NCBI RefSeq assembly: GCF_003390925.1
Contig: NZ_QUBS01000079.1
Location: 1-64,000 of the forward strand
Direction of reading: 5' to 3'
DNA from: Trinickia diaoshuihuensis
GTDB lineage: Bacteria > Pseudomonadota > Gammaproteobacteria > Burkholderiales > Burkholderiaceae
Length of the DNA stretch: 64,000 bases
Positions 31,947 to 41,650 of this stretch are shown piece after piece. The notes under the pieces are model-generated. The model was not told the DNA's origin. It was given only the letters and a program-made list of their open reading frames with translations, and made no database searches. The translations under genes and the position numbers were made by a program. Each line of letters starts with the position of its first letter. The stretch's first letter is position 1.

Positions 31947-32338
31947 GGGTCGTTTTTCCCAATTCGATGTTAACGGGCCGGTTGTGCCATCGGCCGGCAG
32001 TGCGCCATGGCGTGCAGCGATTGATAACCAGCGACAAAACGGATAACGAAAAGGCGATCCGCGCAATGGGCACTCGAGAACAACGCAAGGCAGCTATGCG
32101 AGGCATCTCGAGCCGCAGTTCGACGAGATGCGGCGTGAGGCTGGGTCCGGATGGACATCGTCGACTCCCGTCGATGTGGTTTTAATTTGAAACCGACTGA
32201 ATGCTAATCGAAGCAGTCTCAATTTGCAACCATGATGTGCGCGGACGCGCCGTCAGGCCGGACGGTGCCGGGGGCGACGCTCGATATTTGGAGGAAAGGA
32301 AGGCGGCCGGAAGAATTTGGAGGGGTGGCCGGGATTCG
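31947..32338. other. Intergenic region with exporter promoter, 392 bp
   Basis: Contains the exporter promoter and two operator copies (32179-32193, 32216-32230). The remaining ~110 bases next to 32339 lie beyond the stop of the propeller-like gene; I see nothing else in them. Confidence 0.6.
32179..32230. promoter_or_regulatory. Two operator copies and promoter of the exporter
   Basis: GTTTTAATTTGAAAC (32179-32193) and GTCTCAATTTGCAAC (32216-32230) are 37 bases apart. TTGCAA (32224-32229), a 17-base spacer and TAGCAT (32201-32206) form the probable minus-strand promoter. The -35 box lies inside the operator, exactly as at 28354. Confidence 0.55.
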
Positions 32339-33529
32339 TTACATGGTCGACAACGCGTAGCCCAGCAAGCGTTCGTTTTCTCCGAGCCCCTCGCAATTCG
32401 GTTCATTCGACGCGAAGTGGGATTTCTCCGTCGCGTCATAGCAGCGGTACACCGGAACCGTGTTGCTCCGCGGCTTCGCGTAGGCCCATCCGGCCGTGCG
32501 CAACCGCCGGTAGCCATGCGCCTCGCAAAAGCCTTTCTCCGCGAGAAGGTGCTCGCGATGGCCCGATCTATCGCTATCGCAATCCTCGAGCTCGACGCTA
32601 TCTGTCGTGGGAAGCGGGCTAGTCGACAGATATCCGGTCTGCCCGTCTTGCCTGTATGGCGCGGGAACCGGCGCGGTGGTGGGCCAGCGATCGCGATGTA
32701 CCGGATCGAACCAGCGCGCCAGCATCTCCACGACCTGCGGTGCATCGGCCGAACGCCTCGGCTCAACGTCGATCTCGCGGAACACCAAATTCCAGCGCGC
32801 GATGCTCGCTCCCGCCCCGGCCATCAGTCGCGTCGCATTACCGCCGAGCCCGGGTTGATCCCAACCACCCTGAAAGTATTTTCGCCAGTTGCGAGGCGAC
32901 GGGTCCCCGCTAGGGGCCCGCGCGACGATCAGGCCGCTATCGCGCGGCCGAAAGCAGTAGGCGTAGAGGTACCCGTCGCGGCCATCGACAGCCGTGCAAT
33001 CGCCCTCGCCGGTGTTCCTGCCCGGTGTCGGCAAATCCGTTCCGGTTATGAACTGGCCGAGGCTGCGCCAAGTCAGTCCGTCGTCGGTCGAAGTGGCGAG
33101 CGCCATGGATTTGTGGGTTTGGCCCGCCGCGTAGTCGCAAGCCGTCTCCGTATGGACGAACCCGAGAACGGTTGCACCGATGCGCTCGGCGTGATTGAGC
33201 CACTGACCGCAAGCGCTATAACTTCCCGGTGCTCCGGGTGTCAGGACGATACGCCCCGGCCCGCCCATATCAAGGGGCGTCTTGCCGTCGATCGCCGTGG
33301 TTTGCCCATGCGCGTCGAAGCCCCGGAAGCCCCCGCCCGGCAACTCGATCTCGGTAAAGCGGTTGTCGGCAATATCCGCCGCCGGACCGCGCACCATATG
33401 CGCAAGCCCAACGCGAATGTGAAGGCACGCGCCGCACGATGGAGTCAGGGCGGTCTCACTTCGTGCGAGCGCCGCGAAACTGAGGAAGAGAACGACCACG
33501 AAAGCGCGTACCAGCATTGCTTTTTTCAT
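32339..33529 (-). CDS. Secreted propeller-like protein with C-terminal DUF5648-like tail, 396 aa
   Basis: A signal peptide (MKKAMLVRAFVVVLFLSFAALARS) is followed by a beta-rich domain with sialidase-style repeats (ALATSTDDGLTWRSLGQF) and many paired Cys (CGACLH, SACGQW, TACDYA). The C-terminal tail PVYRCYDATEKSHFAS resembles DUF5648-type cell-surface repeats. It is probably periplasmic or extracellular and binds or cleaves a glycan. Divergent from the LysR gene. Confidence 0.6.
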   Translation of the reverse strand: MKKAMLVRAFVVVLFLSFAALARSETALTPSCGACLHIRVGLAHMVRGPAADIADNRFTEIELPGGGFRGFDAHGQTTAIDGKTPLDMGGPGRIVLTPGAPGSYSACGQWLNHAERIGATVLGFVHTETACDYAAGQTHKSMALATSTDDGLTWRSLGQFITGTDLPTPGRNTGEGDCTAVDGRDGYLYAYCFRPRDSGLIVARAPSGDPSPRNWRKYFQGGWDQPGLGGNATRLMAGAGASIARWNLVFREIDVEPRRSADAPQVVEMLARWFDPVHRDRWPTTAPVPAPYRQDGQTGYLSTSPLPTTDSVELEDCDSDRSGHREHLLAEKGFCEAHGYRRLRTAGWAYAKPRSNTVPVYRCYDATEKSHFASNEPNCEGLGENERLLGYALSTM

Positions 33530-33636
33530 TCAGCATCTCCTTTAGCGCGATCGATATAAGCCTTCCTTACATTGCCCCGACACCAGCCTGTCATCTACCC
33601 ACGGCACTATCCCCGTATTCTTCCTCCGGCCTCACC

Positions 33637-34512
33637 ATGCTCGCCCTGCTTGCCGCCGCCTTTTACGAAACCGCTCGCCAAGGCAGCGTCACCGCCGCGG
33701 CCAAGCGGCTCGAGGTCAGCCAACCCACCATCACCGCGCGAATCCAGCAGCTCGAACGTCATTACGGCGTCGAGCTTTTCCATCGCCGCGGGAATCGCCT
33801 CGACCTCAGCGACGCAGGCGCTTCGCTCATGCCGCTCGTCGGCGAGATGCTGCAAATCGAAAACGATATTGATTTCGCTTTACGCAACGAGCAGGAACTA
33901 CGCACTGGTACGCTCCGCGTCGGCACCACGGGCCCCTTCTACATCCTGCCCGCGATCGCCGCCTTTCGACGCCAGTATCCGGCCGTCAGGATCAACGTGG
34001 AAATCGGCAACTCGCAACAGGTGCTCGATGCGCTCGTGGATTTTCGCGTGGATGTCGCCGTGTCGTCGCAACAAAACGAAGACCCTCGCTTCGTACGCCA
34101 TACGATAGCCAACGATCGGCTCGTCGCCGTCGTGCACCGCGCGCATCCGCTCGCTTCGCGCGATACCGTCTCGCTCGCGGACTTGACCGGGCACACACTG
34201 CTCATGCGTGAATCGGGCTCACGCACGCGCGTGCTGATGGAACACGTGCTTTCGCAAGCGGGCGTGCAACTGCCCTCGAACACCATCGAACTCGGCAGCC
34301 GTGAAGCGGTTCGCGAAGCCGTTCGGTGCGAGATGGGTTGCACGCTGATGCCGAGCGGCGAAGTAGGCGCCTGTCCGGATTTGTGCGCGGTCGCGATCAT
34401 CGACGATATGCCGTCGATCGGCGAGTACCTGTACTACCTCGAAGCGCGCGCCGGGACCCGGCTCATGGCCGCATTCCTCGCAAATGTCGCCCACTGCGGC
34501 GACCCGGTATAG
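33637..34512 (+). CDS. LysR-family regulator, 291 aa
   Basis: N-terminal winged HTH (GSVTAAAKRLEVSQPTITARIQQLE) and a full-length periplasmic-binding-like effector domain. Start at 33637 places the HTH at the usual distance from the N-terminus. Divergent from the secreted propeller-like gene, which may be its target, with a 107-bp shared promoter region. Confidence 0.85.
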   Translation: MLALLAAAFYETARQGSVTAAAKRLEVSQPTITARIQQLERHYGVELFHRRGNRLDLSDAGASLMPLVGEMLQIENDIDFALRNEQELRTGTLRVGTTGPFYILPAIAAFRRQYPAVRINVEIGNSQQVLDALVDFRVDVAVSSQQNEDPRFVRHTIANDRLVAVVHRAHPLASRDTVSLADLTGHTLLMRESGSRTRVLMEHVLSQAGVQLPSNTIELGSREAVREAVRCEMGCTLMPSGEVGACPDLCAVAIIDDMPSIGEYLYYLEARAGTRLMAAFLANVAHCGDPV

Positions 34513-34850
34513 CCGTATCGCTTCTTTTAGACATATTCGATTCGATAATTAATCATTCTTCAGAATAACTCAATTACAAAACTTCCGTTAACCGAAGAAC
34601 GCCGATACTAGTATCAGATTTTTTTCGAGCCTCCCCGCCGGGCCAGGCGGCCACAGGGGGCGAGCGCATATTTGTCCGTATTTCCCTAATTATTTTTATG
34701 AAATTGTCACGATCGGCGCTTAGGCTCTGTCGCCGCGACTGATCGATCTGTTCTTCGCGGAACCTGGAATCTTCGCCGGGTGTTTTGGGGTGGCGTGAGT
34801 AACGGCCGTTTTGCGTTGCTCTTTAATTTTCTTAAAACAAGGTATAAAAC
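34513..34850. other. Intergenic region, 338 bp, with a 12-bp palindrome
   Basis: AT-rich. Contains the perfect palindrome GATACTAGTATC at 34604-34615. The downstream gene has AAGG before its ATG. I see no confident promoter and no coding frame. Confidence 0.5.
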
Positions 34851-36431
34851 ATGGAAGCAAACCGTTTGCGACCGATTACGGTTGCGCTGCGCGGCGCTCT
34901 TGCCGGCGCGGTCCTGGTCGTCTCTCTTGCCGGCTGCGGCTCCAGCAATAGCACGCCGGCTGCCGCAACAGGTGATATCAGCAAGGTCCAAAACGTGGTG
35001 GTCATTTATTTGGAAAACCGCTCGTTCGACAACCTGTTCGGCAACTTCCCCGGTGCAAACGGCATTGCTAACGTCACGGCGGCCAACGCCCAAGTCGATT
35101 TCGACGGCAAAACCGTGCTGACGAAGCTGCCGGCCGTGTGGGGCAGCGAGACGGATCCGTCGCTCGGTCTGGTCAGCACGCTGCCCAATGCGCCGTACCG
35201 CCTCGATGCGGCGCCCATCAACAGCACGATGAGCGTCGCCGGGCCGGACCTCGTGCATCGCTTCTATCAGCACCAGATGCAGATCAACGGCGGCGCCAAC
35301 AACATGTTCGCGGCCTACTCGAACCGAGGCGGCTACGTCATGGGCTACTACGACGGTTCGGGCTTGAACCTCTATAAGCTCGCCAAGCAATACACGTTGG
35401 CCGACAACTTCTTCCAAGGCGCATTCGGCGGCTCTTTCCTGAATCACCAATATCTCGTCTGCGCCTGTGCCCCCACCTACCCCAACGCGCCGGCCAGCGA
35501 GATCGCCACGGTCGACGCGAGCGGCAAGGCGCTGCAGATCGATCCGACTTCGCCGGCCAGCGCGAACCAAGGGCAAGTCAAGTTCGTCCATGACGGCTCT
35601 GTCACTCCGGACGGCTATGCGATCAACACGATCCTGCCGCCGTACCAGCCGAGCGCGGCGCCGTCGGCCCCCGGGCAGGACGTGCGGCTGGCGAACCCCG
35701 CCGGCGACGCCTATGAAGGTTCGGCCGTCCTGCCGCCGATCGACTCCAGCAAATTCACGACCATCGGCGATACGCTCACGGCGGCCGGCGTCAATTGGAA
35801 ATGGTATGCGGGTGAATGGAACAATGCGCTCGTCGAAGGTCTGACCGTACGCGACAGCAAGAACTACAAGCTGATCTGGACGGAAACCCCGGGCCAACCC
35901 GACTTCGAGCCGCATCATCAGCCGTTCAACTACTACAGTCGCTTCGACCCGACGACGACGCAGGGACAAACCGAGCGCGCAAACCACCTGCAAGACGCGA
36001 CGAACATGCTGAGCGACGCGGCAAACGGGACGTTGCCGCCGGTTTCGTTCTATAAGCCCGCCGGCAATCTGAATGCCCACCCCGGCTACTCGGATGTGGA
36101 AAGCGCCGATGCCGATCTCGCCAACGTGCTCAATACGCTGCAAAAGAGCCCGCAATGGGCGCATATGGCGATCGTCGTAACCACGGACGAATTCGGCGGC
36201 TTCTTCGATCACGTCGCACCGCCCGCGGGTGACCGCTGGGGCCCCGGCTCGCGAATCCCCGCCGTCGTCATCTCGCCCTATGCAAAGAAGGGCTACGTCG
36301 ATCACACCTACTACGATACGGCGTCGATCCTCAAGTTCATCACGAAGCGTTTCAACCTGAAGCCATTGGCCGGATTCCGCCCGGCCACCGGCGATCTCAC
36401 GAACGCGTTCGACTTTACGCAAACGCCTTGA
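34851..36431 (+). CDS. AcpA/phospholipase-C-family phosphoesterase lipoprotein, 526 aa
   Basis: A lipoprotein signal peptide ends in LAGCGSS. The catalytic entry VIYLENRSFDNLFG (about residue 53) is typical of the PF04185 phosphoesterase family (AcpA acid phosphatase, PlcN), with the metal site completed by TTDEFGGFFDHVAPP (about 440). It probably releases phosphate from organic esters in the periplasm. Family membership is firm; the exact substrate is not. Confidence 0.85.
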   Translation: MEANRLRPITVALRGALAGAVLVVSLAGCGSSNSTPAAATGDISKVQNVVVIYLENRSFDNLFGNFPGANGIANVTAANAQVDFDGKTVLTKLPAVWGSETDPSLGLVSTLPNAPYRLDAAPINSTMSVAGPDLVHRFYQHQMQINGGANNMFAAYSNRGGYVMGYYDGSGLNLYKLAKQYTLADNFFQGAFGGSFLNHQYLVCACAPTYPNAPASEIATVDASGKALQIDPTSPASANQGQVKFVHDGSVTPDGYAINTILPPYQPSAAPSAPGQDVRLANPAGDAYEGSAVLPPIDSSKFTTIGDTLTAAGVNWKWYAGEWNNALVEGLTVRDSKNYKLIWTETPGQPDFEPHHQPFNYYSRFDPTTTQGQTERANHLQDATNMLSDAANGTLPPVSFYKPAGNLNAHPGYSDVESADADLANVLNTLQKSPQWAHMAIVVTTDEFGGFFDHVAPPAGDRWGPGSRIPAVVISPYAKKGYVDHTYYDTASILKFITKRFNLKPLAGFRPATGDLTNAFDFTQTP

Positions 36432-36496
36432 GATCTTGATCCAGCGATCCGCACGATAAGGCCGGCTATCGTATCCGGCTGAATCGACGGTACGAG

Positions 36497-36530
36497 AAGG
36501 GGCCGGCACGCATCAACGCGCCGGCCCCTT
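36497..36530. terminator. Bidirectional terminator-like hairpin
   Basis: AAGGGGCCGGC (36497-36507) pairs perfectly with GCCGGCCCCTT (36520-36530), loop 12 bases, between the convergent phosphoesterase and bicupin genes. Confidence 0.65.
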
Positions 36531-36571
36531 GCGATCTCGGGACTCAATGGCTTCGCCGGCGATGGGCGGCA

Positions 36572-37327
36572 TCACGCCGGCCGAAAAATCGCGTAGACCT
36601 TTGCGACGTGCTCGCGACTGTCCCAACTGCACCGGGCGCCCTGCTCGATCAGAAAGATGTCCCCGCGCTCGAACGTGGCCGTGCGGCCGGATTCGTCGAC
36701 GAATGTCACCCTGCCTTCCAGCAGGTACATCAGCTCGCAATGGCCGTAAAACAGCGCACTACGCTGATAGGCCGTCGAGTCCCAAGTGCCGCAAACGAAT
36801 GCGCCATCGTCGGAGCGGTAGTCGGTAAAGTTGCGGCAGGCGGGTACGGGTGAAAGCAGCAACTCCGCGGGCGGCGTGCCCGACGGCTCCAAGTTCGGCG
36901 CAGGTTCTATCGGAACGATCCGACCCGTGGCGCACCGGCCGCGCTGGTAACGCATGAAGACGATCGAAACCGGGCCTTTAGCCGACCAAGAAAACGCCAC
37001 GCCGCACCCCAGTACCGCGCTGTCCCCCGGCCGCATCGTCAACTCGCGCGCCCCCTCCTGCTTCAACGCGATTTCACCTTCCGCCACGATGAGGAATTCA
37101 TCTACCGGCTGCGGCGGCACAAAACCGCTGCCCGCGTCGAGCGTTAGCACACCCGCGCTCAATGGGCCGGCCGGCCAATCCAGAAATCGGCGGCTGGAAA
37201 GGAAGCCATCGACATCGCCCGAGTGGTTCGGCTCGTTGCGTCGACTTTCGTCCGAAGCGAACTTGCGCAGGTCTACAAACGATCGTACGTTGCGCTGTTC
37301 GAGCGCTGCTTGCTCTGATGTGGGCAT
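36572..37327 (-). CDS. Bicupin protein, 251 aa
   Basis: Two cupin barrels: the first around VDEFLIVAEGEIALKQ and MRPGDSAVLG, the second around YGHCELMYLLEGRVTF and FERGDIFLIEQG. The metal-binding His of the first barrel is mostly absent, the second keeps His/Glu. It is likely a sensor or isomerase-like partner of the oxidative catabolic genes upstream. First barrel probably structural. Confidence 0.75.
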   Translation of the reverse strand: MPTSEQAALEQRNVRSFVDLRKFASDESRRNEPNHSGDVDGFLSSRRFLDWPAGPLSAGVLTLDAGSGFVPPQPVDEFLIVAEGEIALKQEGARELTMRPGDSAVLGCGVAFSWSAKGPVSIVFMRYQRGRCATGRIVPIEPAPNLEPSGTPPAELLLSPVPACRNFTDYRSDDGAFVCGTWDSTAYQRSALFYGHCELMYLLEGRVTFVDESGRTATFERGDIFLIEQGARCSWDSREHVAKVYAIFRPA

Positions 37328-37387
37328 ATTGTGTTGTCCTCGATTGATCGAATGAGCGCCGTTATCGCGTCGAGCCCCGCCGCTGCT

Positions 37388-38848
37388 TCAAGCGTCGTAA
37401 TACCCGAGGATCGACTTCACCTCCATGTACTCTTCCATTCCTTCGATGCCGTATTCGCGGCCGTTGCCCGATTGCTTGTACCCGCCGAAGGGCGCTTGCG
37501 GATCCCACGCCGGATAGTTCAGGTGCACCTGGCCGGACCGGATTTGCGCCGCGACGGCGCGCGTAAGCGCCTTATCCGTGCCTTGCACATGCGCGCCGAG
37601 CCCATACACCGTATCGTTGGCGATCGCGATTGCTTCTTCCACGGAGTCGTAGGCAAGGATGGCGAGGACGGGTCCGAAGATTTCTTCCCGGGCGATCGTC
37701 ATGTCCGTGCGGACATCGGAAAAAATCGTGGGCCGTACGTAGAACCCCTTATCGAGTCCAGCGGGACTTCCCGGTCCGCCCGCAATGAGCTTGGCGCGTT
37801 CGTCGATGCCGGCTTCGATCATCGCGCGCACCCTGTCGAACTGCGCGCGATTGGCCAGCGGGCCGTGGGTCGTCGTCTCGACGAAAGGATCGCCGACGAT
37901 CATCTGCCGCGCGGCTGCCACCGCCAATTCCTCGACCGAGTGCAACTGGCCGCGCGGCACGATCAAACGCGTCGGCGCGCTACACGACTGGCCCATATTC
38001 CGAAACGCGGCCGCCACGCCGAGAGAGACCGCACGCGGCAGATCGGCATCGGGTAAGACGATGTTGGGCGATTTGCCGCCAAGCTCCTGCGCCACGCGCT
38101 TGACTGTGGGGGCCGCTGCTTGCGCCACCAGCACACCGGCGCGCGTCGAACCGGTGATCGACACCATATCGACTTGCGGATGCGACGCCAGCACCGTCCC
38201 GACTTCGGTGCCTGTGCCGCATACTAAGTTGAACACGCCAGCGGGAACGCCCGCGTCCGCGACGACTTCCGCGAACAGCAGCGCGCTGAGCGCAGACAGC
38301 TCACTGGGTTTGAGCACTACCGTGCAACCCGCCGCGAGGGCCGGGCCGACCTTCGCCGTGATTTGATAGATAGGCCAATTCCAGGGGGTGATCAACGCAC
38401 AGACGCCGATCGGCTCGCGGACGACCGCGGTCGTCCCCCGCCGCGTCTCGAACGCGTAGCGAATCAAGTTGTCGCGGGCGACCCGGATATGCTCCGCCGC
38501 GAGGGGAACATGCGCGGCCCGCGCATAGCCGATCGGGGCGCCCATCTCCGTGGTGAGCGCCGTGGCGAATAGTTCGGCTCGCTCCAGCATCAAGCGATGC
38601 ACCCGGTCGAGCAGCGCCGCGCGCTCGTGCGGCGGCATGGCCGACCAGCCCGCGAAAGCCTCACGCGCGGCCTGCACGGCTCGGTCGGCGTCGCGTGCGT
38701 TGCCGAGGACGATTTCGCAGACGGCGTCCTCGGTGGACGGCGAAACGACAGCGACTCGATCGGTACTCTCGGGGGCGATCCATTCGCCGTCGATGTAAAA
38801 ACGATCCAGCCGGCCGCCTTGCGCCAGGTGACGAACAGGTGAAGTCAT
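37388..38848 (-). CDS. NAD-dependent aldehyde dehydrogenase, 486 aa
   Basis: Full ALDH with PWNWPIYQI, the coenzyme site TGSTRAG, catalytic Glu in QELGGKSPN and catalytic Cys in MGQSCSAPTR. It oxidises an aldehyde, presumably one produced by the FAD oxidase encoded upstream in the same operon. Confidence 0.9.
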   Translation of the reverse strand: MTSPVRHLAQGGRLDRFYIDGEWIAPESTDRVAVVSPSTEDAVCEIVLGNARDADRAVQAAREAFAGWSAMPPHERAALLDRVHRLMLERAELFATALTTEMGAPIGYARAAHVPLAAEHIRVARDNLIRYAFETRRGTTAVVREPIGVCALITPWNWPIYQITAKVGPALAAGCTVVLKPSELSALSALLFAEVVADAGVPAGVFNLVCGTGTEVGTVLASHPQVDMVSITGSTRAGVLVAQAAAPTVKRVAQELGGKSPNIVLPDADLPRAVSLGVAAAFRNMGQSCSAPTRLIVPRGQLHSVEELAVAAARQMIVGDPFVETTTHGPLANRAQFDRVRAMIEAGIDERAKLIAGGPGSPAGLDKGFYVRPTIFSDVRTDMTIAREEIFGPVLAILAYDSVEEAIAIANDTVYGLGAHVQGTDKALTRAVAAQIRSGQVHLNYPAWDPQAPFGGYKQSGNGREYGIEGMEEYMEVKSILGYYDA

Positions 38849-38898
38849 TGCAGCGTGTCCTTGGGTCGATAAGCCAGCCGGTGCACGAGCGCTCGGCG

Positions 38899-39303
38899 CT
38901 ATAGCACCGCGATCGCCTCGATCTCTATCTTCAGGCCGAAGTGCAGGGCCGGGACCGGCACGACGGCACGCGCGGGCTTGGCATCGCCGGCCCAGCGCGC
39001 GTAGATCTCGTTGAAGCTCGGCCAGTGCGCCACGTCGACGATATAGACACGGACCTGGGCGAGTTTCGTCACGCCGCTGCCCGCGCCGGAAAGCGCTTGC
39101 GCGACGTTGGCCAAAGCTTGTTCGGCCTGTGCCTCGAAGGGCTCGTCGGTGAGTTTCCGGCCGGTCGCATCGATCGGAAGTTGCCCCGATACAAAAACGA
39201 GACCATTCGCGATCGAGACGTGGCTATAGTGGCCACCGGGCGTGGCTAGCCCCGTGGGGTTCATCGTGCGCGGGTTCGGCGCACCTTGTTCGTTCTGATC
39301 CAT
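38899..39303 (-). CDS. RidA-family protein, 134 aa
   Basis: YjgF/YER057c/UK114 fold: SIANGLVFVSGQLPID and the C-terminal PVPALHFGLKIEIEAIAVL. RidA proteins hydrolyse enamine/imine intermediates, which fits a neighbour that oxidises amines. GGAGG precedes the ATG at 39303, 12 bases beyond the oxidase stop. Confidence 0.85.
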   Translation of the reverse strand: MDQNEQGAPNPRTMNPTGLATPGGHYSHVSIANGLVFVSGQLPIDATGRKLTDEPFEAQAEQALANVAQALSGAGSGVTKLAQVRVYIVDVAHWPSFNEIYARWAGDAKPARAVVPVPALHFGLKIEIEAIAVL

Positions 39304-39314
39304 GAGACCTCCGG

Positions 39315-40640
39315 CTAGAAATCCGCGACTTTGCCCCATGCGGACTCGGAAAAGCGGCTCGGTCGATAGGGCATCGGGTCCACGATCGGCTCGGCACCGG
39401 TTGCGAGGTCCGCAATCAAATGCCCGGCGCCGGGCCCGATGCCGAAGCCGTGCCCCGAAAACCCGGCCGCCAAGATCAATCCCGGCACGCCAGGCACTTC
39501 GCCGATACCGGGAACGCCGTCGGGCGTGCTATCCACGAAACCGGCCCAGGCATGCGTGATTTGCGCTTCGCGCAGTTCGGGCAACAGTTCGACCGCGCGC
39601 CGATGCGTTTCCTTGATCGTGGGCCCATCGGGCTTCGGATCGAGAATGCGCATTTGCTCCATAGGCGTCGGCATATCGAGCCGCCACCGCTTCAACGTTT
39701 CGTGACCGCCGCGAACGCCCTCCAGGCCACCCGGCAGAAGGCTGCGCCAGCGCTTGGCGAACATAGGCACGAACTGCGGCGCGAATCGCACGAACTGCGG
39801 CGTCATATCGACGCGTGCGCGCCCGCTGATCGCCAACGCGTAACGCCCGTCGTTGCGGCGGGTCACCGACACGCCCGTCGTAAACATCGCATCCGGCAAG
39901 CGATGCCGTACCGGAGCAACACTAAGGATCGATTGTCGAATCGACGCTTGAGGAAAACGAATGCCGAGTTGCCGGCAGAACGAGGACGCCCAAGCGCCGC
40001 CGGCAAGGACGACCGTGCGCGTCTTGATGACGCCGGCTTCCGTGACGACGCCGCTCACACGCCCGCCCTCCAATTCGATGCCGCGGGCCGCGCACGATTG
40101 AACGACGCTGCCGCCGAGCTTCATCAATGCCGCTGCGACGGCCGGCGCGGCCTTCGCGGGGTCGGCGGTGCCGTCGGTCGGCGAAAAGACGCCGCCCTTC
40201 CAAGCCCGGCCGGTCGCCTGTCCTCGCTGCGTCGCCTGGCGGCCATCGAGCATATAGGTCCTCACGCCGGCGGTCTTGGCAAAATCGCCCCAACTCGCCC
40301 AGCGCGACAGCTCGGCTTCGTCGTTACTGAGGTACAACAGCCCGCAGCGATGGAAACCCGTATCCTCGCCCGATTCGACGGCGAATCGCTCCCAAAGATC
40401 GAGGCTCTTACTGGCCATCGGCAATTCGCGCGCGTCGCGGTTTTGCTGCCGGCACCAGCCCCAATTGCGGCTCGATTGTTCCGCCCCGATCCGCCCTTTC
40501 TCGACCAAGGCGACCGATACGCCGCGCCGGGCCATGTAGTAGGCGGCGAAGACGCCGATGATGCCGCCGCCGATGACCACCACGTCAGCGGCGGCCGGCG
40601 GCGTCGGCGAAGTCTGGATGTGCTGCAACGGAGGAGACAT
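39315..40640 (-). CDS. FAD-dependent amine/amino-acid oxidase (DAO family), 441 aa
   Basis: Rossmann motif VVVIGGGIIGVFAAYYMARRG at the N-terminus, SSRNWGWCRQQNR flavin-site region, and a C-terminal GFSGHGFGIGPGAGHLIADL. Probably converts a D-amino acid or secondary amine to imine, with RidA and ALDH acting next. Confidence 0.85.
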   Translation of the reverse strand: MSPPLQHIQTSPTPPAAADVVVIGGGIIGVFAAYYMARRGVSVALVEKGRIGAEQSSRNWGWCRQQNRDARELPMASKSLDLWERFAVESGEDTGFHRCGLLYLSNDEAELSRWASWGDFAKTAGVRTYMLDGRQATQRGQATGRAWKGGVFSPTDGTADPAKAAPAVAAALMKLGGSVVQSCAARGIELEGGRVSGVVTEAGVIKTRTVVLAGGAWASSFCRQLGIRFPQASIRQSILSVAPVRHRLPDAMFTTGVSVTRRNDGRYALAISGRARVDMTPQFVRFAPQFVPMFAKRWRSLLPGGLEGVRGGHETLKRWRLDMPTPMEQMRILDPKPDGPTIKETHRRAVELLPELREAQITHAWAGFVDSTPDGVPGIGEVPGVPGLILAAGFSGHGFGIGPGAGHLIADLATGAEPIVDPMPYRPSRFSESAWGKVADF

Positions 40641-40642
40641 GA

Positions 40643-41650
40643 TTAGGCTCGTTCGATCGATGCTTGGACGGGTGAAACCACTGATTCATCCTCTCTTTGG
40701 ATTCGGCCGAAGCGCACCACGGTCACGCCGGGCCTCAACTGCCGCAACGACGGCATGATGAGCATGCACTCGTCGTAGGGCGTGACGACGGGTTCGCCGT
40801 CGGACCAGCCGATCACGGTGCCCGCTTTCTCGAACACTTCGAGCCCGGTGTAGGGACCGGCGAACCGAAAATCCATGCTTCGCGCCACCACGGGTTCGGT
40901 GACACGCACGACGGTCATCGACGGCGGCAGCGGCGCAAGCCAGCCCTCGGGCAAGTCGGCTTCGGCGATGACCCCGGCATGCAACAAGAAGCGCGCCGTG
41001 CTATCGCGCGCCACGCGCACGGCGCGCTTCTCCCAATGCTGACCGCACTCGATCAGCAGGGCATTCTTGGCATCGGAAGCTTCGCCGAACCCGCCATAGT
41101 CACGCATGCGTTTGCCTTCGGGGTGGCCTTCGTCGCAGACGACGGTAGCCGGCGCCCCTACGTCGACGGCAAGCTTCGCGCCTTTGCGAAGCGGTCCGGC
41201 CACGATCAGCGGCTCGCTTCTCTCATGCATCGAGTGCAGATCGAGCAGCAGGTCGACGGTATCGACGATAGGCCGCATTGCTCGCGCGCGATCGAGTTCG
41301 ACCGATCGGCGCGAAGCATCATCGAGTACCGCGGCGGTCCACACGCGATTGAAATCCTCATCGACGAAGCGCGACCGGTCCGGAGCACGGCGATCGAAAC
41401 GTGAATAAGCCTCGACGTTCGCGAACGAGAGCGTGAGTCGCCCCCGGCGCGGGCGTATGCCGTGACGCAACAGCGCATCGACGACGATCGCCCCGCACAC
41501 CTCGTTGCCGTGCGTCAGCGCATTGACCATCGCGTGCGGGCCGGGCACGCCCGAATCGAACGTATGGACGTAATCGACGCCGCTAGTGCCCCCCGCATGG
41601 ACCGTGATGTCCGGAAAGTCGATTTCGATCGGATAGGCTTGCTCGCTCAT
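40643..41650 (-). CDS. Aspartoacylase/succinylglutamate-desuccinylase-like deacylase, 335 aa
   Basis: Zinc site THGNEVCGA (H-x2-E) and LLDLHSMHE with the third ligand. The family removes acyl groups from N-acyl amino acids or diamines (AstE, AspA, ectoine-pathway DoeB). ATG overlaps the AraC stop by four bases, so it is in the transporter operon. Suggests the imported substrate is N-acylated. Confidence 0.8.
   Translation of the reverse strand: MSEQAYPIEIDFPDITVHAGGTSGVDYVHTFDSGVPGPHAMVNALTHGNEVCGAIVVDALLRHGIRPRRGRLTLSFANVEAYSRFDRRAPDRSRFVDEDFNRVWTAAVLDDASRRSVELDRARAMRPIVDTVDLLLDLHSMHERSEPLIVAGPLRKGAKLAVDVGAPATVVCDEGHPEGKRMRDYGGFGEASDAKNALLIECGQHWEKRAVRVARDSTARFLLHAGVIAEADLPEGWLAPLPPSMTVVRVTEPVVARSMDFRFAGPYTGLEVFEKAGTVIGWSDGEPVVTPYDECMLIMPSLRQLRPGVTVVRFGRIQREDESVVSPVQASIERA

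Noticed and set aside
34690..34740. PhoB box upstream of the phosphoesterase
   Set aside because: TTGTCAC and CTGTCGC are present but 23 rather than 22 bases apart and poorly matched.
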